From contig NZ_RHNT01000001.1 of NCBI RefSeq assembly GCF_003946325.1, positions 124,001 to 188,000 on the forward strand: a stretch of 64,000 nt of DNA, read 5' to 3'. Source of the DNA: Companilactobacillus furfuricola. GTDB taxonomy: Bacteria; Bacillota; Bacilli; Lactobacillales; Lactobacillaceae. Position 1 is the first letter of the stretch. Each line of letters starts with the position of its first letter. Under the pieces are notes generated by a model. It was not told where the DNA came from, made no database searches, and saw only the letters and a list, made by a program, of their open reading frames with translations. Position numbers and translations under genes: made by a program. This document shows, piece by piece, positions 35,054 through 44,570 of this stretch.

Positions 35054-35140
35054 TATTAATGGTGATTACTAGCCTGCCTTAGGTAAGGAAGCATTATATG
35101 AAATTTCTATCTTAAACCGATAACGTTTGGATAGGTAATC

Positions 35141-36022
35141 TTAATTGCTTTTTTGATCTTGTTTGACCAGTAATTCAATAAATCTTTGAACGATTTCTGA
35201 AACTTTTCGTTGTTTACTCCAAATTAATTGCTGCTCTATCAAACTTGCATCTTTTAAAAGTAAAAACTTTAAGTCAGTGGTAGCACCGATAAAAGCCCCT
35301 TTAGCACAGAGTGGATAAGCTGTCTGATTCTTCGCTAAATACAAAGAATTGGAAACTAAATTTTGCTTACCGATGACGTTCAACTCTGATAATGGAATAC
35401 CTAGTAAAGTGGTCATCTCAGTTTGGATCAAATTATTGCGAGTCACAAAAATAGGAATCTTTCGCATTTCGGCCTTGGAAATTTCATCTTGATTTAAGAA
35501 CGCTTTTTTTGACACAACTAATCCCCAGGAATCTTTTAAATTTAAATCTTTAACATGGTATTTAGCAGTTTCACTTGGTTTCAATACAATCCCTAAATCT
35601 AACATCCCTTGATCCAATCGTTCTTGGATATCGGTACTATCTAAGTCATACAACTCGATTTTTACACCTGGATACTGCTCGTGATACAGCCTAATGGTTT
35701 GAGCAAGTAATTCGGCAGCGTTGGATTCAATGCAACCAATAGCAATCGTTCCTACTACTTTATTATCAATTTCTTGGACATTGGTCTTTGCATGATCAAG
35801 CATCGATAAAATTTGTTTGGCATCAGTTTGGAACTGCAGTCCTGCATTAGTTAAAACCATTTGCCGTTGTTTTCGAATAAATAGTTCTGTTCCCAGTTCA
35901 TTTTCAAGTTCTTTTAATTGGCGGCTTAGAGTCGGTTGTGTGACATGCAATTCACGAGATGCTTTAGAAATTGTGCCTGTTTGAGCAATGGCTAAAAAGT
36001 ATTTAAATAATCTAGTTTCCAT
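35141..36022 (-). CDS. LysR family transcriptional regulator
   Basis: The 293-residue protein has an N-terminal winged helix (AIAQTGTISKASRELHVTQP, then TLSRQLKELENELGTELF) and a complete effector domain. It is divergent from the aldo/keto reductase gene with a 116-bp gap, the classical LysR arrangement, so it probably controls the reductase-acetyltransferase pair and itself. The effector is unknown. Confidence 0.92.
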   Translation of the reverse strand: METRLFKYFLAIAQTGTISKASRELHVTQPTLSRQLKELENELGTELFIRKQRQMVLTNAGLQFQTDAKQILSMLDHAKTNVQEIDNKVVGTIAIGCIESNAAELLAQTIRLYHEQYPGVKIELYDLDSTDIQERLDQGMLDLGIVLKPSETAKYHVKDLNLKDSWGLVVSKKAFLNQDEISKAEMRKIPIFVTRNNLIQTEMTTLLGIPLSELNVIGKQNLVSNSLYLAKNQTAYPLCAKGAFIGATTDLKFLLLKDASLIEQQLIWSKQRKVSEIVQRFIELLVKQDQKSN

Positions 36023-36138
36023 GCTTTTTTGCTTCTCTCTTATTCAATATATGGATAGTTTACCTTTTATTATAAGTATTTTACATAATTAAGATACTCT
36101 CTTAAGATGAATTTATCCAATAAATTGGGAGTGACTTA

Positions 36139-36972
36139 ATGCAAAACGTAATTTTAAATAACCAATTATCCATGCCACAATTAGGCTTAGGAACAATGAA
36201 TGTTAAAAATCTACCTCAATTATTACCGCAGGCAATCGACTTGGGGTATCGATTAATTGATACTGCTGCCAACTATGATAATGAAATTGAAGTTGGTCAA
36301 GGCATTAAAAATAGTGATATTGATCGAAAAGACCTATTTATAACTTCTAAGTTAAAGATCCAGTCAGATGGGTATCTTGGAACGCTCAAAGCGTTCAATG
36401 ATTCTTTAGAAAAATTAGATTTGGATTATTTAGATCTTTATTTGATCCATCAACCATACGGTGATGTTTTTGGTGAGTGGCGTGCATTGGAAAAACTTTA
36501 TCGAGATGGCAAAGTCAAGGCTATCGGTGTTTCGAATTTTGCTCCATTTCAACTGATTGATTTAACCATGCATAGCACAATCAAGCCGATGATCGATCAA
36601 ATCGAAATACATCCCTTTTTTCAAGAAATACCGGAGTCAAATTATGCGTTACAAAATGATATTCAGCCACAATCATGGGCACCCTTTGGTGAATCTATTC
36701 AAATATTAAGCAAATTACCTACATTAAAAGCAATTGCCGATAATCATCAAAGAACGGTGCCTCAAGTTATCTTACGTTGGTTAATACAAAGAAATATTGT
36801 TACGATTCCTAGCTCTAGTAACTTAAATCATTTAGAAGAAAATTTTAATATTTTTGATTTTTATTTGACTAATCAAGAAATGGATACCATAAAACAACTT
36901 GATACAAAGAAGTCCACTTTTATCGATCATTTAACAGCTGATGGTGCAGAATTTCTTTCAAAGGTGAACTAA
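36139..36972 (+). CDS. Aldo/keto reductase
   Basis: The 277-residue (alpha/beta)8 NADPH-dependent reductase has the catalytic tetrad in place: Asp in [11 protein letters not shown] (with the Tyr), Lys in ITSKLK and His in [14 protein letters not shown] and the cofactor segment [15 protein letters not shown] follow. The substrate is not predictable. It is followed two bases later by an acetyltransferase gene in the same operon and is divergent from a LysR gene that probably regulates it. GGGAGTGA is the ribosome site. Confidence 0.93.
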   Translation: MQNVILNNQLSMPQLGLGTMNVKNLPQLLPQAIDLGYRLIDTAANYDNEIEVGQGIKNSDIDRKDLFITSKLKIQSDGYLGTLKAFNDSLEKLDLDYLDLYLIHQPYGDVFGEWRALEKLYRDGKVKAIGVSNFAPFQLIDLTMHSTIKPMIDQIEIHPFFQEIPESNYALQNDIQPQSWAPFGESIQILSKLPTLKAIADNHQRTVPQVILRWLIQRNIVTIPSSSNLNHLEENFNIFDFYLTNQEMDTIKQLDTKKSTFIDHLTADGAEFLSKVN

Positions 36973-36974
36973 TT

Positions 36975-37499
36975 ATGAAAATATATGATATGAATTCAAA
37001 AGAGTATCTCGATGATGTTAAAGAAAGTGCTCGTAGCAAATCGCTTTGTTTCAAGATCAATAATCTTGATCCTAACGATTCGCAAATCAGAAATTATTTA
37101 AATCAACTATTCGAAAATAGATTGCCTGAAAATAGTACCATTTGGGCGCCTACCCAAATTGATCGTGGAAATAAAATTCAGATCGGCCAAAATGTTTTCA
37201 TTAATCACAGTTTGATTACAGTAGCACTTGGTGGAATTACGATTGAGGACAATGTCCAAATTGCTCCAGGTGTGACCATGTTGACAGCTAATCATGATAT
37301 CGAACACATGAATATCTTAAAAACCGCTCCAATAACCATCCGAGAAGGTGCTTGGATCGGTGCCAAAGCAATTCTTTTACCAGGCGTAACAATTGGTGAG
37401 CATGCGATCGTTGGAGCTGGCGCTGTGGTAACAAAAGATGTTGAATCTTATGCTGTTGTTGGTGGCAACCCCGCAAAATTAATTAAAAAAATTAAATAG
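36975..37499 (+). CDS. Hexapeptide-repeat O-acetyltransferase (Maa/LacA-like)
   Basis: The 174-residue protein has a left-handed beta helix from hexapeptide repeats ([59 protein letters not shown]) with the catalytic His in LTANHDIEH and the C-terminal [12 protein letters not shown]. Such enzymes acetylate sugars from acetyl-CoA. The N-terminal Mac domain ([18 protein letters not shown]) supports a maltose/galactoside-type enzyme. It is cotranscribed with the aldo/keto reductase. Confidence 0.9.
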   Translation: MKIYDMNSKEYLDDVKESARSKSLCFKINNLDPNDSQIRNYLNQLFENRLPENSTIWAPTQIDRGNKIQIGQNVFINHSLITVALGGITIEDNVQIAPGVTMLTANHDIEHMNILKTAPITIREGAWIGAKAILLPGVTIGEHAIVGAGAVVTKDVESYAVVGGNPAKLIKKIK

Positions 37500-37556
37500 A
37501 AAAAAGACTCGAGCTTCTTGGACGATAGTGATTGTTCAAAAAATCGAGTCTTTTTT
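37500..37556. terminator. Terminator after the acetyltransferase gene
   Basis: AAAAAAGACTCGA/TCGAGTCTTTTTT stem with a 31-base loop. Confidence 0.8.
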
Positions 37557-37630
37557 CTTAATATTTTCCAAATCAGTATAAAAAAGGTATCATATTTACA
37601 TATAGAACATACGTTTGGAGAAAGCTAATT

Positions 37631-38695
37631 ATGGAAAAACAACAATACCTGAAATTGATCGATGAAGAGTTATCAACATCCCCCTGGTTCGTGAAAGAAT
37701 ATTATCAAGCAAAATCTACCATACCGCTCTCCCCTGCCACACTATATCAATATTTAACGGAGTTTCGTCGCTTTTTTAGCTGGTTGATCATTGAAGGCCA
37801 CAGTCCTGCTACAAAACAATCAGAGATCAAGTTGGAAGAATTAGAACATCTCAAGAAAGAAACGGTTGAATTTTACAAGTCAGCATTGCTGAATCAAGCT
37901 AAAACTACTGGCTCCCACGAAAGCAAGACGCATTCAACGGTAAATCGCTCTCTGCACGCTTTATCATCGCTTTTCAAGTACTTAACTGAAGATACCGAAG
38001 ATGACAATGGAGAGGCTTATTTTGACCGCAATGTGATGCATAAGATTGCCTTGGTTAGAACTAACGAAACTTTTGCAACTCGAGCTTCTAATTTGAAGAC
38101 AAAACTCATGCTGGGCAATACTGATCATGAGTACTTGTCGTTTATTGACGAGAAATACGAAACTAAATTGACTGCCAATCAAAAACGTTATTTTTTGCGT
38201 GATAAAAAACGGGATCTGGCGATAAACGCTCTCTTATTAGGAAGTGGTCTCAGAGTTTCCGAAGCTGCCAATGCTGATATTCAGCATCTAAATCTAAAAA
38301 CAGGCACTATCGGTGTCGTTCGTAAAGGTGGTCAAAAAGATATCGTCCATATTGCACCCTGGACTCTGCCATTTATTCAAGACTACGTTGAACAAAGAAA
38401 AGAACTGTATCATGCTAATAAAGCTGACCGTGCCTTATTCTTGACTTTATATCGAGGCAAACCTTCACGGATCAAATCATCAACTATTGAAAAGATGGTC
38501 GCAAAGTATTCAGCTGCTTTCAAAGTTCGGATCACCCCACATAAACTGCGACATACCTTAGCCTCAAAACTTTATCTTGCCACTAAAAATGAACAATTAG
38601 TTGCCACGCAACTAGGACAAAATTCAACGGGAGCAACGAGTTTATATACACATATGATCGATGAAGAACAAAAGAAAGGTCTCAAAAAGCTCTGA
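37631..38695 (+). CDS. xerS: Tyrosine recombinase XerS
   Basis: The 354-residue protein matches XerS, the single-recombinase chromosome resolvase described in streptococci and lactococci. It has the long N-terminal domain with YYQAKSTIPLSPATLYQYL, catalytic Arg in GSGLRVSEA, Lys in RKGGQKD, HKLRH, and Tyr in TSLYTHM. The second His position is Gln (QLGQNST). TTGGAGAAAG precedes the ATG. It lies 6.4 kb from a XerCD-type dif, so the genome appears to carry both systems or a repurposed XerS. No clear difSL is seen next to it. Confidence 0.88.
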   Translation: MEKQQYLKLIDEELSTSPWFVKEYYQAKSTIPLSPATLYQYLTEFRRFFSWLIIEGHSPATKQSEIKLEELEHLKKETVEFYKSALLNQAKTTGSHESKTHSTVNRSLHALSSLFKYLTEDTEDDNGEAYFDRNVMHKIALVRTNETFATRASNLKTKLMLGNTDHEYLSFIDEKYETKLTANQKRYFLRDKKRDLAINALLLGSGLRVSEAANADIQHLNLKTGTIGVVRKGGQKDIVHIAPWTLPFIQDYVEQRKELYHANKADRALFLTLYRGKPSRIKSSTIEKMVAKYSAAFKVRITPHKLRHTLASKLYLATKNEQLVATQLGQNSTGATSLYTHMIDEEQKKGLKKL

Positions 38696-38785
38696 GAAGA
38701 TATATTTCAGGTGGAAATACGGCTGATTTTTTCCTTCAAACAGTGTTACGCTAAAAGTATTAAAAATGGTTAAGGAGTGGATCAA

Positions 38786-39972
38786 TTGACAGTTCAAAGT
38801 GAATTAATGCAAAGGCTAAATGACTCAGAAACAGATATTATTAACATTCGTCGCCACCTTCATGAGCACCCTGAAGTATCTTTTCACGAGCAAGAAACTG
38901 CTAAATACATCAAAGATTTTTATCATCAAAATGGTATCGAAACTAAGAACTTTGGCAATGGCTATGGCTTAGTTGTGGATATCGATTCTGGACATCCTGG
39001 CAAAACACTGGCTTTACGTGCTGACTTTGATGCTCTGGCAATTCAAGAAGATAATGATTTGCCTTTCAAGTCTAAGAATTCTGGCGTGATGCACGCATGC
39101 GGACATGACGGACATACCGCTTATATGATGATCCTTGCCAAGAATCTTTTTGAAATGAAAAATAAGCTGCGTGGCAAGATCCGTATCATCCATCAACCGG
39201 CTGAAGAAGTATCTCCTGGTGGGGCCAAGTCAATGATCGACGCTGGTGTTTTAGAAGGCGTCGATAACGTCATTGGTGCCCATGTAATGACGTCTATGCC
39301 CACTGGGTCAATTGGCTATCATACCAACGAAACGCAAACAGGACGCGCTAATTTTACGATAAAATTCACTGGTAAAGGTGGCCATGCATCAATGCCTCAT
39401 CTTTCTAAGGATGCAATTGTTTTGCAGGAAGCTACTTTGTGACCGCACTGCAGACGGTAGTTTCACGAAACATCGATCCTTTTGATACTGCTAGTGTTAC
39501 GATCGGCTCTTTTGATGGAGCAGGTTCTTACAATGCCATTAAAGAAAGCGTCGTCTTAAAAGGAGACGTCAGGATCATGAAGGAATCGACCCGGAAGGTC
39601 ATCCGCACCCGGATCCAAAAGATCATTAACGTCATTTGTGACATGTTCGACGTTACAGCTGATGTCGACTATGACGATAATTACCCAGTCTTATATAACG
39701 ATTCCAAAATTACTGAAAAAGCAATGTCCGCGATCAGTCATGCGGATATTCCAGAAATTACCGAAGTATTTGACTGTGGACCACAGGATCCTTCAGAAGA
39801 TTTCTCTTACTTCGCCAATGATCGACCAAGTTGTTTCTTCTATGTCGGATGTCAAACTCCAGATGGAGCCAATCATCCGCATCATAGCCCTGATTTCATG
39901 ATGAATGAAGACTGTTTATTGATCGCTGCTAAAGCTATGGGAACAGCAACGTTGAATTATCTGGAAAAATAA
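38786..39972 (+). pseudogene. M20 family amidohydrolase (N-acyl amino acid type), frameshifted
   Basis: Two frames together give a full-length M20D amidohydrolase of about 395 residues. The first part has RRHLHEHPEVSFHE, VMHACGHDGHTA and HQPAEE, the metal-site motifs. It stops at 39442 after DAIVLQEATL. The second part begins in the -1 frame with SYFVTALQTVVSRNIDP and has PQDPSEDFSYF and the final metal ligand region NHPHHSPDF. Loss of one base near 39425 explains the break. The start is TTG at 38786 after AAGGAG. A sequencing error cannot be excluded. Confidence 0.85.
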
Positions 39973-39985
39973 TAAATATTGATAT

Positions 39986-40031
39986 AAAAAAGTGGATGAA
40001 CAGCCGATTACGGTTTTTCATCCACTTTTTA
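39986..40031. terminator. Terminator after the amidohydrolase pseudogene
   Basis: AAAAAGTGGATGAA/TTCATCCACTTTTT stem; bidirectional, shared with the convergent DUF2207 gene. Confidence 0.85.
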
Positions 40032-40049
40032 TTGCATTGATGCGGTAAT

Positions 40050-41699
40050 TTAAATATTGATGCGATGCTTGTTAAAAACAGGATTATTTTGAAATGCACC
40101 AACCAAAAGTGCTAGGTTTTCTTTATCAACTTTAAAAATATCTAAATCAATAATTTCTTGTTTGTGAAGAGCAATTACATACGGTAAAATATTCGATTTA
40201 GTAATATTACCATGAGTAATAGACTCGATTATTTTTTCTGGATCTGTCAATATTAAGTCAAATGCTTTTAACTGCGAAATCGACTCTTTTCCGGAATCAG
40301 TCATGCATTTGCTATAACGGTTAATCAATCCAAACGCCAACCAACTACAGATTAAAATACCCAATGAAATGAATGCCACAGTAAAGATCACCCCTGGGTT
40401 AAGAAATGCTGCTAAGATCAATACTAAGACAGCAAAAAAGCTGGTGAACAATGAAATATTGGCTAAACTGTGTCGGTGATTGATTGAGATTGGTTCAATG
40501 AAACGATTTTTCCCATTGGATGCTCGAATGAGCCAATTATGATATTCCACATATAGTTGATCATCACTAAAGTTTTGAATGTCAGTAGATTTAACTTGTT
40601 GACTATCTCCTACTTCATTCAGCAAATAGTTGATAAATTTATCGTGGATCGGAGCAATACGCTTTATCTCGATAATTTTACCGTTTCGCTTAATTTGAAG
40701 CTTGCCTCGATCTATTTGAACTAACAATTCACTTACAAAGCAGCTAAAGTCAGCCAAAGTTTGATTTCTTAAGAGTAATTTTGTCATGGTTGGTCCTAAC
40801 TTGGGAGTTGTAAACCAATGCAAATACTCCGAAATCGGGTAATTCTTCTGGTAAGGATTTCGATAGATATTGCGAAAAAGAGTGTAATACCAAGAAATAA
40901 TTATTAGGATAAAAAATACACCCATTGTATAAAAAATAACGTGCTTAAGTGTTTGCTGACGATCGTATTGCTGTTCTTGATGAATTATTTTAGTTTTAGC
41001 ATTTTTCTTGATCTGGTTCTTATTGTTATAGGTGACGGTATTTGGGAAAAGAATTCTAGTTTCAAATAGTTGTTGAGCAGAAACTTTATGAGCAACAAAA
41101 CTGACTTTCGACCTATTGTGATCAATTTGAATGTTGTACTTCGCAAGTCCTTTTTCATAAGCATAGATGTCCTTATTGGCTCCAGTTGGTAAATGATAAG
41201 TTACGGAAATTCTTTTAAAGGACATCTTCCAATCGGAATCAATTAAACGCCAATTAACTTCTGCAACGTCATTATAATTTACAACAAAATTTTTGACATG
41301 ATAATTATATCTCGCACTTGCAAAGCCATCATTTATCGTATGATAAACTCCAATGGCAACCAATCCATGGCCAGCCATAGTGTCATAAGTATTATCATCC
41401 CCTGAACCATAATGCAGCGGTAACTCATTTTTCCCATCGTAAAACATTACCTTAGGTTTAGCATTATTAGTTTTAACGGAATCCGAGAAATGTTATGTAA
41501 AACTAAACTGATTTTGCTTACCAGAAACATAAAAACGGATCGATTGTTTAATTTTGGCACTGCCATCAGTCTGGATATACACATCGGTATCAAAATTATC
41601 GACATAACTCCCCTTTGCGTTGACGCTTTCGTCATTAAATGACAGCAAACCAACAAATATTAGCACAGAGAAAAATAAAGCCGTAAGAATTCTTTTCAT
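40050..41699 (-). pseudogene. DUF2207 membrane protein interrupted by an in-frame stop
   Basis: Two segments in the same frame form a DUF2207 protein of about 550 residues. There is a signal peptide and the start of the extracytoplasmic domain (SYVDNFDTDVYIQTDGSAKI), then a TAA at 41493-41495. The rest follows (HFSDSVKTNNAKPKVMFYDG) through transmembrane helices near 41000-40860 and 40460-40300. CAA to TAA is a simple explanation. GGGGGG is the ribosome site. The 5' neighbour gene, a four-helix membrane protein, lies 26 bp upstream and is probably in the same operon. Function of DUF2207 proteins is unknown. Confidence 0.8.
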
Positions 41700-41725
41700 A
41701 ATAACCCCCCGAACTTTTCTGGGAA

Positions 41726-42193
41726 TTATTTGTGTTTATTCAAATATAAACGGAACCGATCCATTTCGAGACTGGTGAATAATAGAGAAAACAACGCTCC
41801 GATGATAAAGATCGTCAACCAGTTAATTAAGAAATTTCCACCTGCATAGTCGCTACCTGATGAGGGGATGGCTAAAACAGCTACGAACAATCCCCAAATC
41901 ACTGCATTGTATAAATTGTATTTCCAAGGTTTGAGTGGTTTTTCATGCAAGACTAACACCCGTTTAACAAATAAATACTTTAAATAGACCCAGATTGATC
42001 CAATTATTAATATAATTATACTCTTTACGATGCTGTTTATCATAAAAGTGCCAAACAATAGATCCATTATTAGTGGGAACAATAAGAAAAAGATCATCAA
42101 CCACTTATTTGCAATGTACCACGATTTGATATTGGGATTTAAGCGATATTTAGTTACATTTTTATTTATATAATCGTCAAATATTTCTTTCAA
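41726..42193 (-). CDS. Hypothetical membrane protein with four helices
   Basis: The 155-residue protein has four predicted transmembrane segments (WLMIFFLLFPLIMDLLFG, IIILIIGSIWVYL, NAVIWGLFVAVLA, NWLTIFIIGALFSLL) after a 30-residue cytoplasmic N-terminus. The start is TTG with GGAGG six bases upstream. I do not recognise a family. It lies just upstream of the DUF2207 gene and probably shares its transcript. Confidence 0.75.
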   Translation of the reverse strand: MKEIFDDYINKNVTKYRLNPNIKSWYIANKWLMIFFLLFPLIMDLLFGTFMINSIVKSIIILIIGSIWVYLKYLFVKRVLVLHEKPLKPWKYNLYNAVIWGLFVAVLAIPSSGSDYAGGNFLINWLTIFIIGALFSLLFTSLEMDRFRLYLNKHK

Positions 42194-42213
42194 AAGGACC
42201 TCCAGATTTATTC

Positions 42214-42250
42214 ATCAAAAAATGACAATACTCGATAGAATATTGTCATT
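42214..42250 (-). terminator. Terminator of the CAP-domain protein gene
   Basis: AATGACAATA/TATTGTCATT stem, with a U-run on the - strand. Confidence 0.85.
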
Positions 42251-42271
42251 CATAGATTATTCAGTTGTTTA

Positions 42272-43489
42272 TTAGTTCAAGGGACTAACTAAGTCTGATT
42301 CCAATAGCCAAGCATTAGTTCCGATCCGATAATACTTAACGTTAGTGCCAAAGTTGATCGAGCGACGGTCAGTTTGCCAAGCGGAACCAGCCATTACTTT
42401 GCGATTCGTTGGCTTGCCATAATCATCGTAGATGACTGTATTGTCATTTTTGACTTGGATAACTTGTCCTGCTAAGAACGAAGCCCATGGAAGGACATCC
42501 TCTGCCCGAACAAAACCATTATTGGATACATGTAGATAATAAGAACCATTTATGATTGAAACGATATCTGAGGCCCAATCAGTTCCTGGTGCTAGTCGTA
42601 AATTCGTGTACATTGTTCCTTCTCTGTTGTATAAGTTGACATATGAATCACGGGTACTTGCTCCACCGCGAACATCACTGTAAATATACTTGTTGCCATT
42701 TTGAACATAATCTGCAGCAGCATTAGAAGTTTTACGTGAAGCGTCAGCAACATCATATTGAGAAACGTTAGCATAATCATTTTGAGTTGTGTAATAGTAA
42801 GTATTTCGGTCCGTGTAGCTACTCTTGGCAGCATATGTTGCATCATTACCGATCTCTTGACTGAAATAAATCATGCCGTTGGTACCAATAGTCACACCAA
42901 AACCAATATAGCCGACGTATGGGTTGAGCATGTTCTTGCGATGACCATAATTAGGAATAGCATCATTGTTTTCATTGTAAAATTCAGCAATGATCGTTTT
43001 GGCAATCTCAGAAGGATCATTTGATAATGTTCCAAGTGGCAACTGACCGATGTTTTCTTCAGCAGTCAAATTGTATGGTGCCATCTTTTGAGAATTCCAA
43101 CCTACATGGTTATCGATCCCCGTACCATTTGAAGCAAAAAGATCAGTTCTTTCTTGAGCGTAGTTGTTCAAGACACCGACTTCAGTCAATGCGTTCAAAT
43201 TATTTTGAGCACGTAAATTATTGATCTCAGTTAGCATAGCTGCCTTGATAGCTGCAACGTCAGTTGTTGCATTAGCCTGAGTTTTCGGTGTCGTGGCCTG
43301 AGTATTGTCAGCATTGGTAGTTTGACTGTTCTGTGATCTTGTAGTGGTATCATTTGTCACTTGTTCAGTAGATTGATTGTCAGTAGCCAATGTTGAGTCA
43401 GCAAAGGTAGTTGTGACTGAACCAAACGTTGATGTTAATAAAAGTGCACTAGAGAACAAAACTGCAAGATTCTTTTTATTCAATTTCAT
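42272..43489 (-). CDS. Secreted CAP-domain protein with C-terminal SLAP-type wall-binding region
   Basis: The 405-residue protein has a signal peptide (cleavage near TTFADS), a Thr/Gln/Asn-rich linker, a CAP (SCP/PR-1-like) domain with LTEINNLRAQNNL, HVGWNSQ, AEENIG and YGHRKNMLNPYVGYIGFGV, and C-terminal repeats. The repeats include VYD-type segments and YYRIGTNAWLLESDLV, typical of the SLAP domain that binds lactobacillus cell walls non-covalently. CAP proteins of this kind are found on bacterial surfaces without a known enzymatic role. It is monocistronic with its own terminator. Confidence 0.87.
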   Translation of the reverse strand: MKLNKKNLAVLFSSALLLTSTFGSVTTTFADSTLATDNQSTEQVTNDTTTRSQNSQTTNADNTQATTPKTQANATTDVAAIKAAMLTEINNLRAQNNLNALTEVGVLNNYAQERTDLFASNGTGIDNHVGWNSQKMAPYNLTAEENIGQLPLGTLSNDPSEIAKTIIAEFYNENNDAIPNYGHRKNMLNPYVGYIGFGVTIGTNGMIYFSQEIGNDATYAAKSSYTDRNTYYYTTQNDYANVSQYDVADASRKTSNAAADYVQNGNKYIYSDVRGGASTRDSYVNLYNREGTMYTNLRLAPGTDWASDIVSIINGSYYLHVSNNGFVRAEDVLPWASFLAGQVIQVKNDNTVIYDDYGKPTNRKVMAGSAWQTDRRSINFGTNVKYYRIGTNAWLLESDLVSPLN

Positions 43490-43511
43490 AATATCCCCCT
43501 AAAACTCATCT

Positions 43512-44378
43512 TTATGATTTCTCAAAATCACGGATCCAAGCAATAGTCAGAGCACCTTTTCCTAAATGTGCTCCAATAACAGGACCAAAATATGAACGAT
43601 CCAAAGTTAAATCTGGGTACTTTTGCTGCAAATGTTCAGCCCATTCGTCTCCAGCTGGTTTGTCATCACCATCGATGACCAATAAGCGGAGTGGGTATTT
43701 TGAATCTTTGATAGCACGTTTGAGTTTGTCTTCTGCCTTAGCCTTAGCTTTTTTGAGCGAACGGACTTTATCATAGGCAATGATGTAGTGACTCACGGAA
43801 TCAAATTCTAGTAAAGGCTTAATGTTCAGCATCGTTCCGATCACGGCAGATGCATTAGATAAGCGTCCACCCTTGACCAGGTTTTTCAAATCACTAACGA
43901 CGAATGATTCACCCATAGTATTTCTTAAAATGTTTAAACGTTTGATGATTTCGTTTAGAGCTTTACCGTCTTGGGCCATAGCAGCAGCTTCTTGAACTAA
44001 GTATCCCATTAATCTTACTGTGATCCATGAGTCATAAACTACTACATTGATATTCTCAACCGTTTCAGCGGCGCTCTTTAAGTTGTTAACAAAACCAGAG
44101 ATCGATGATGCCAAATGGATCGAGATCACCGCATCATATCCTTCTTTGGCAAGATTATCGTACAATTTCAACATTTCACCGATCGGCGGTTGAGCCGTTG
44201 ATGGTAATTCTGATGATTTTTGTAGCAGGTCATAAAACTCTGAAGTAGTAATATCAATATCTTCACGATAAGATTTAGTATCAAACACAACTTCTATCGG
44301 AACAACGGTAATGTTGTATCGATCCACAATTTCTTGAGGTAAATAAGATGTGCTATCAGTAACAATGGCAATTTTCAT
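43512..44378 (-). CDS. DegV family fatty-acid-binding protein (second copy)
   Basis: The 288-residue protein has MKIAIVTDSTSYLP, TAQPPIGEML and SIHLASSISGFVNN, with VKGGRLSNASA, like other FakB-type carriers. It is clearly divergent from the copy at 4446-5291 and probably binds a different acyl chain. The ATG at 44378 is preferred because it begins the conserved domain and GAGGAA lies upstream, although at a long spacing. It is divergent from rqcH. Confidence 0.9.
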   Translation of the reverse strand: MKIAIVTDSTSYLPQEIVDRYNITVVPIEVVFDTKSYREDIDITTSEFYDLLQKSSELPSTAQPPIGEMLKLYDNLAKEGYDAVISIHLASSISGFVNNLKSAAETVENINVVVYDSWITVRLMGYLVQEAAAMAQDGKALNEIIKRLNILRNTMGESFVVSDLKNLVKGGRLSNASAVIGTMLNIKPLLEFDSVSHYIIAYDKVRSLKKAKAKAEDKLKRAIKDSKYPLRLLVIDGDDKPAGDEWAEHLQQKYPDLTLDRSYFGPVIGAHLGKGALTIAWIRDFEKS

Positions 44379-44570
44379 AAATTTATCAATTCCTCGTTTA
44401 CTCACGTATAATGGATGTATAACCATTTGATTATATCATATTAAAGGCATATTATATTTATCGCATCTAAAAACAATTTCCTTTTGGATTAAGTATAGAG
44501 TAGTATTCTACACTTTCCTACAGCGAAATACACATATTTTTACATAAAAAGAATTAAGGAGCTTCCATTA

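Noticed and set aside
37557-37630. Possible difSL before xerS (ATTTTCCAAATCAGTATAA)
   Set aside because: Only the left arm and a few central bases resemble difSL as I remember it, and the AT-rich run also looks like a promoter. Not enough to call.
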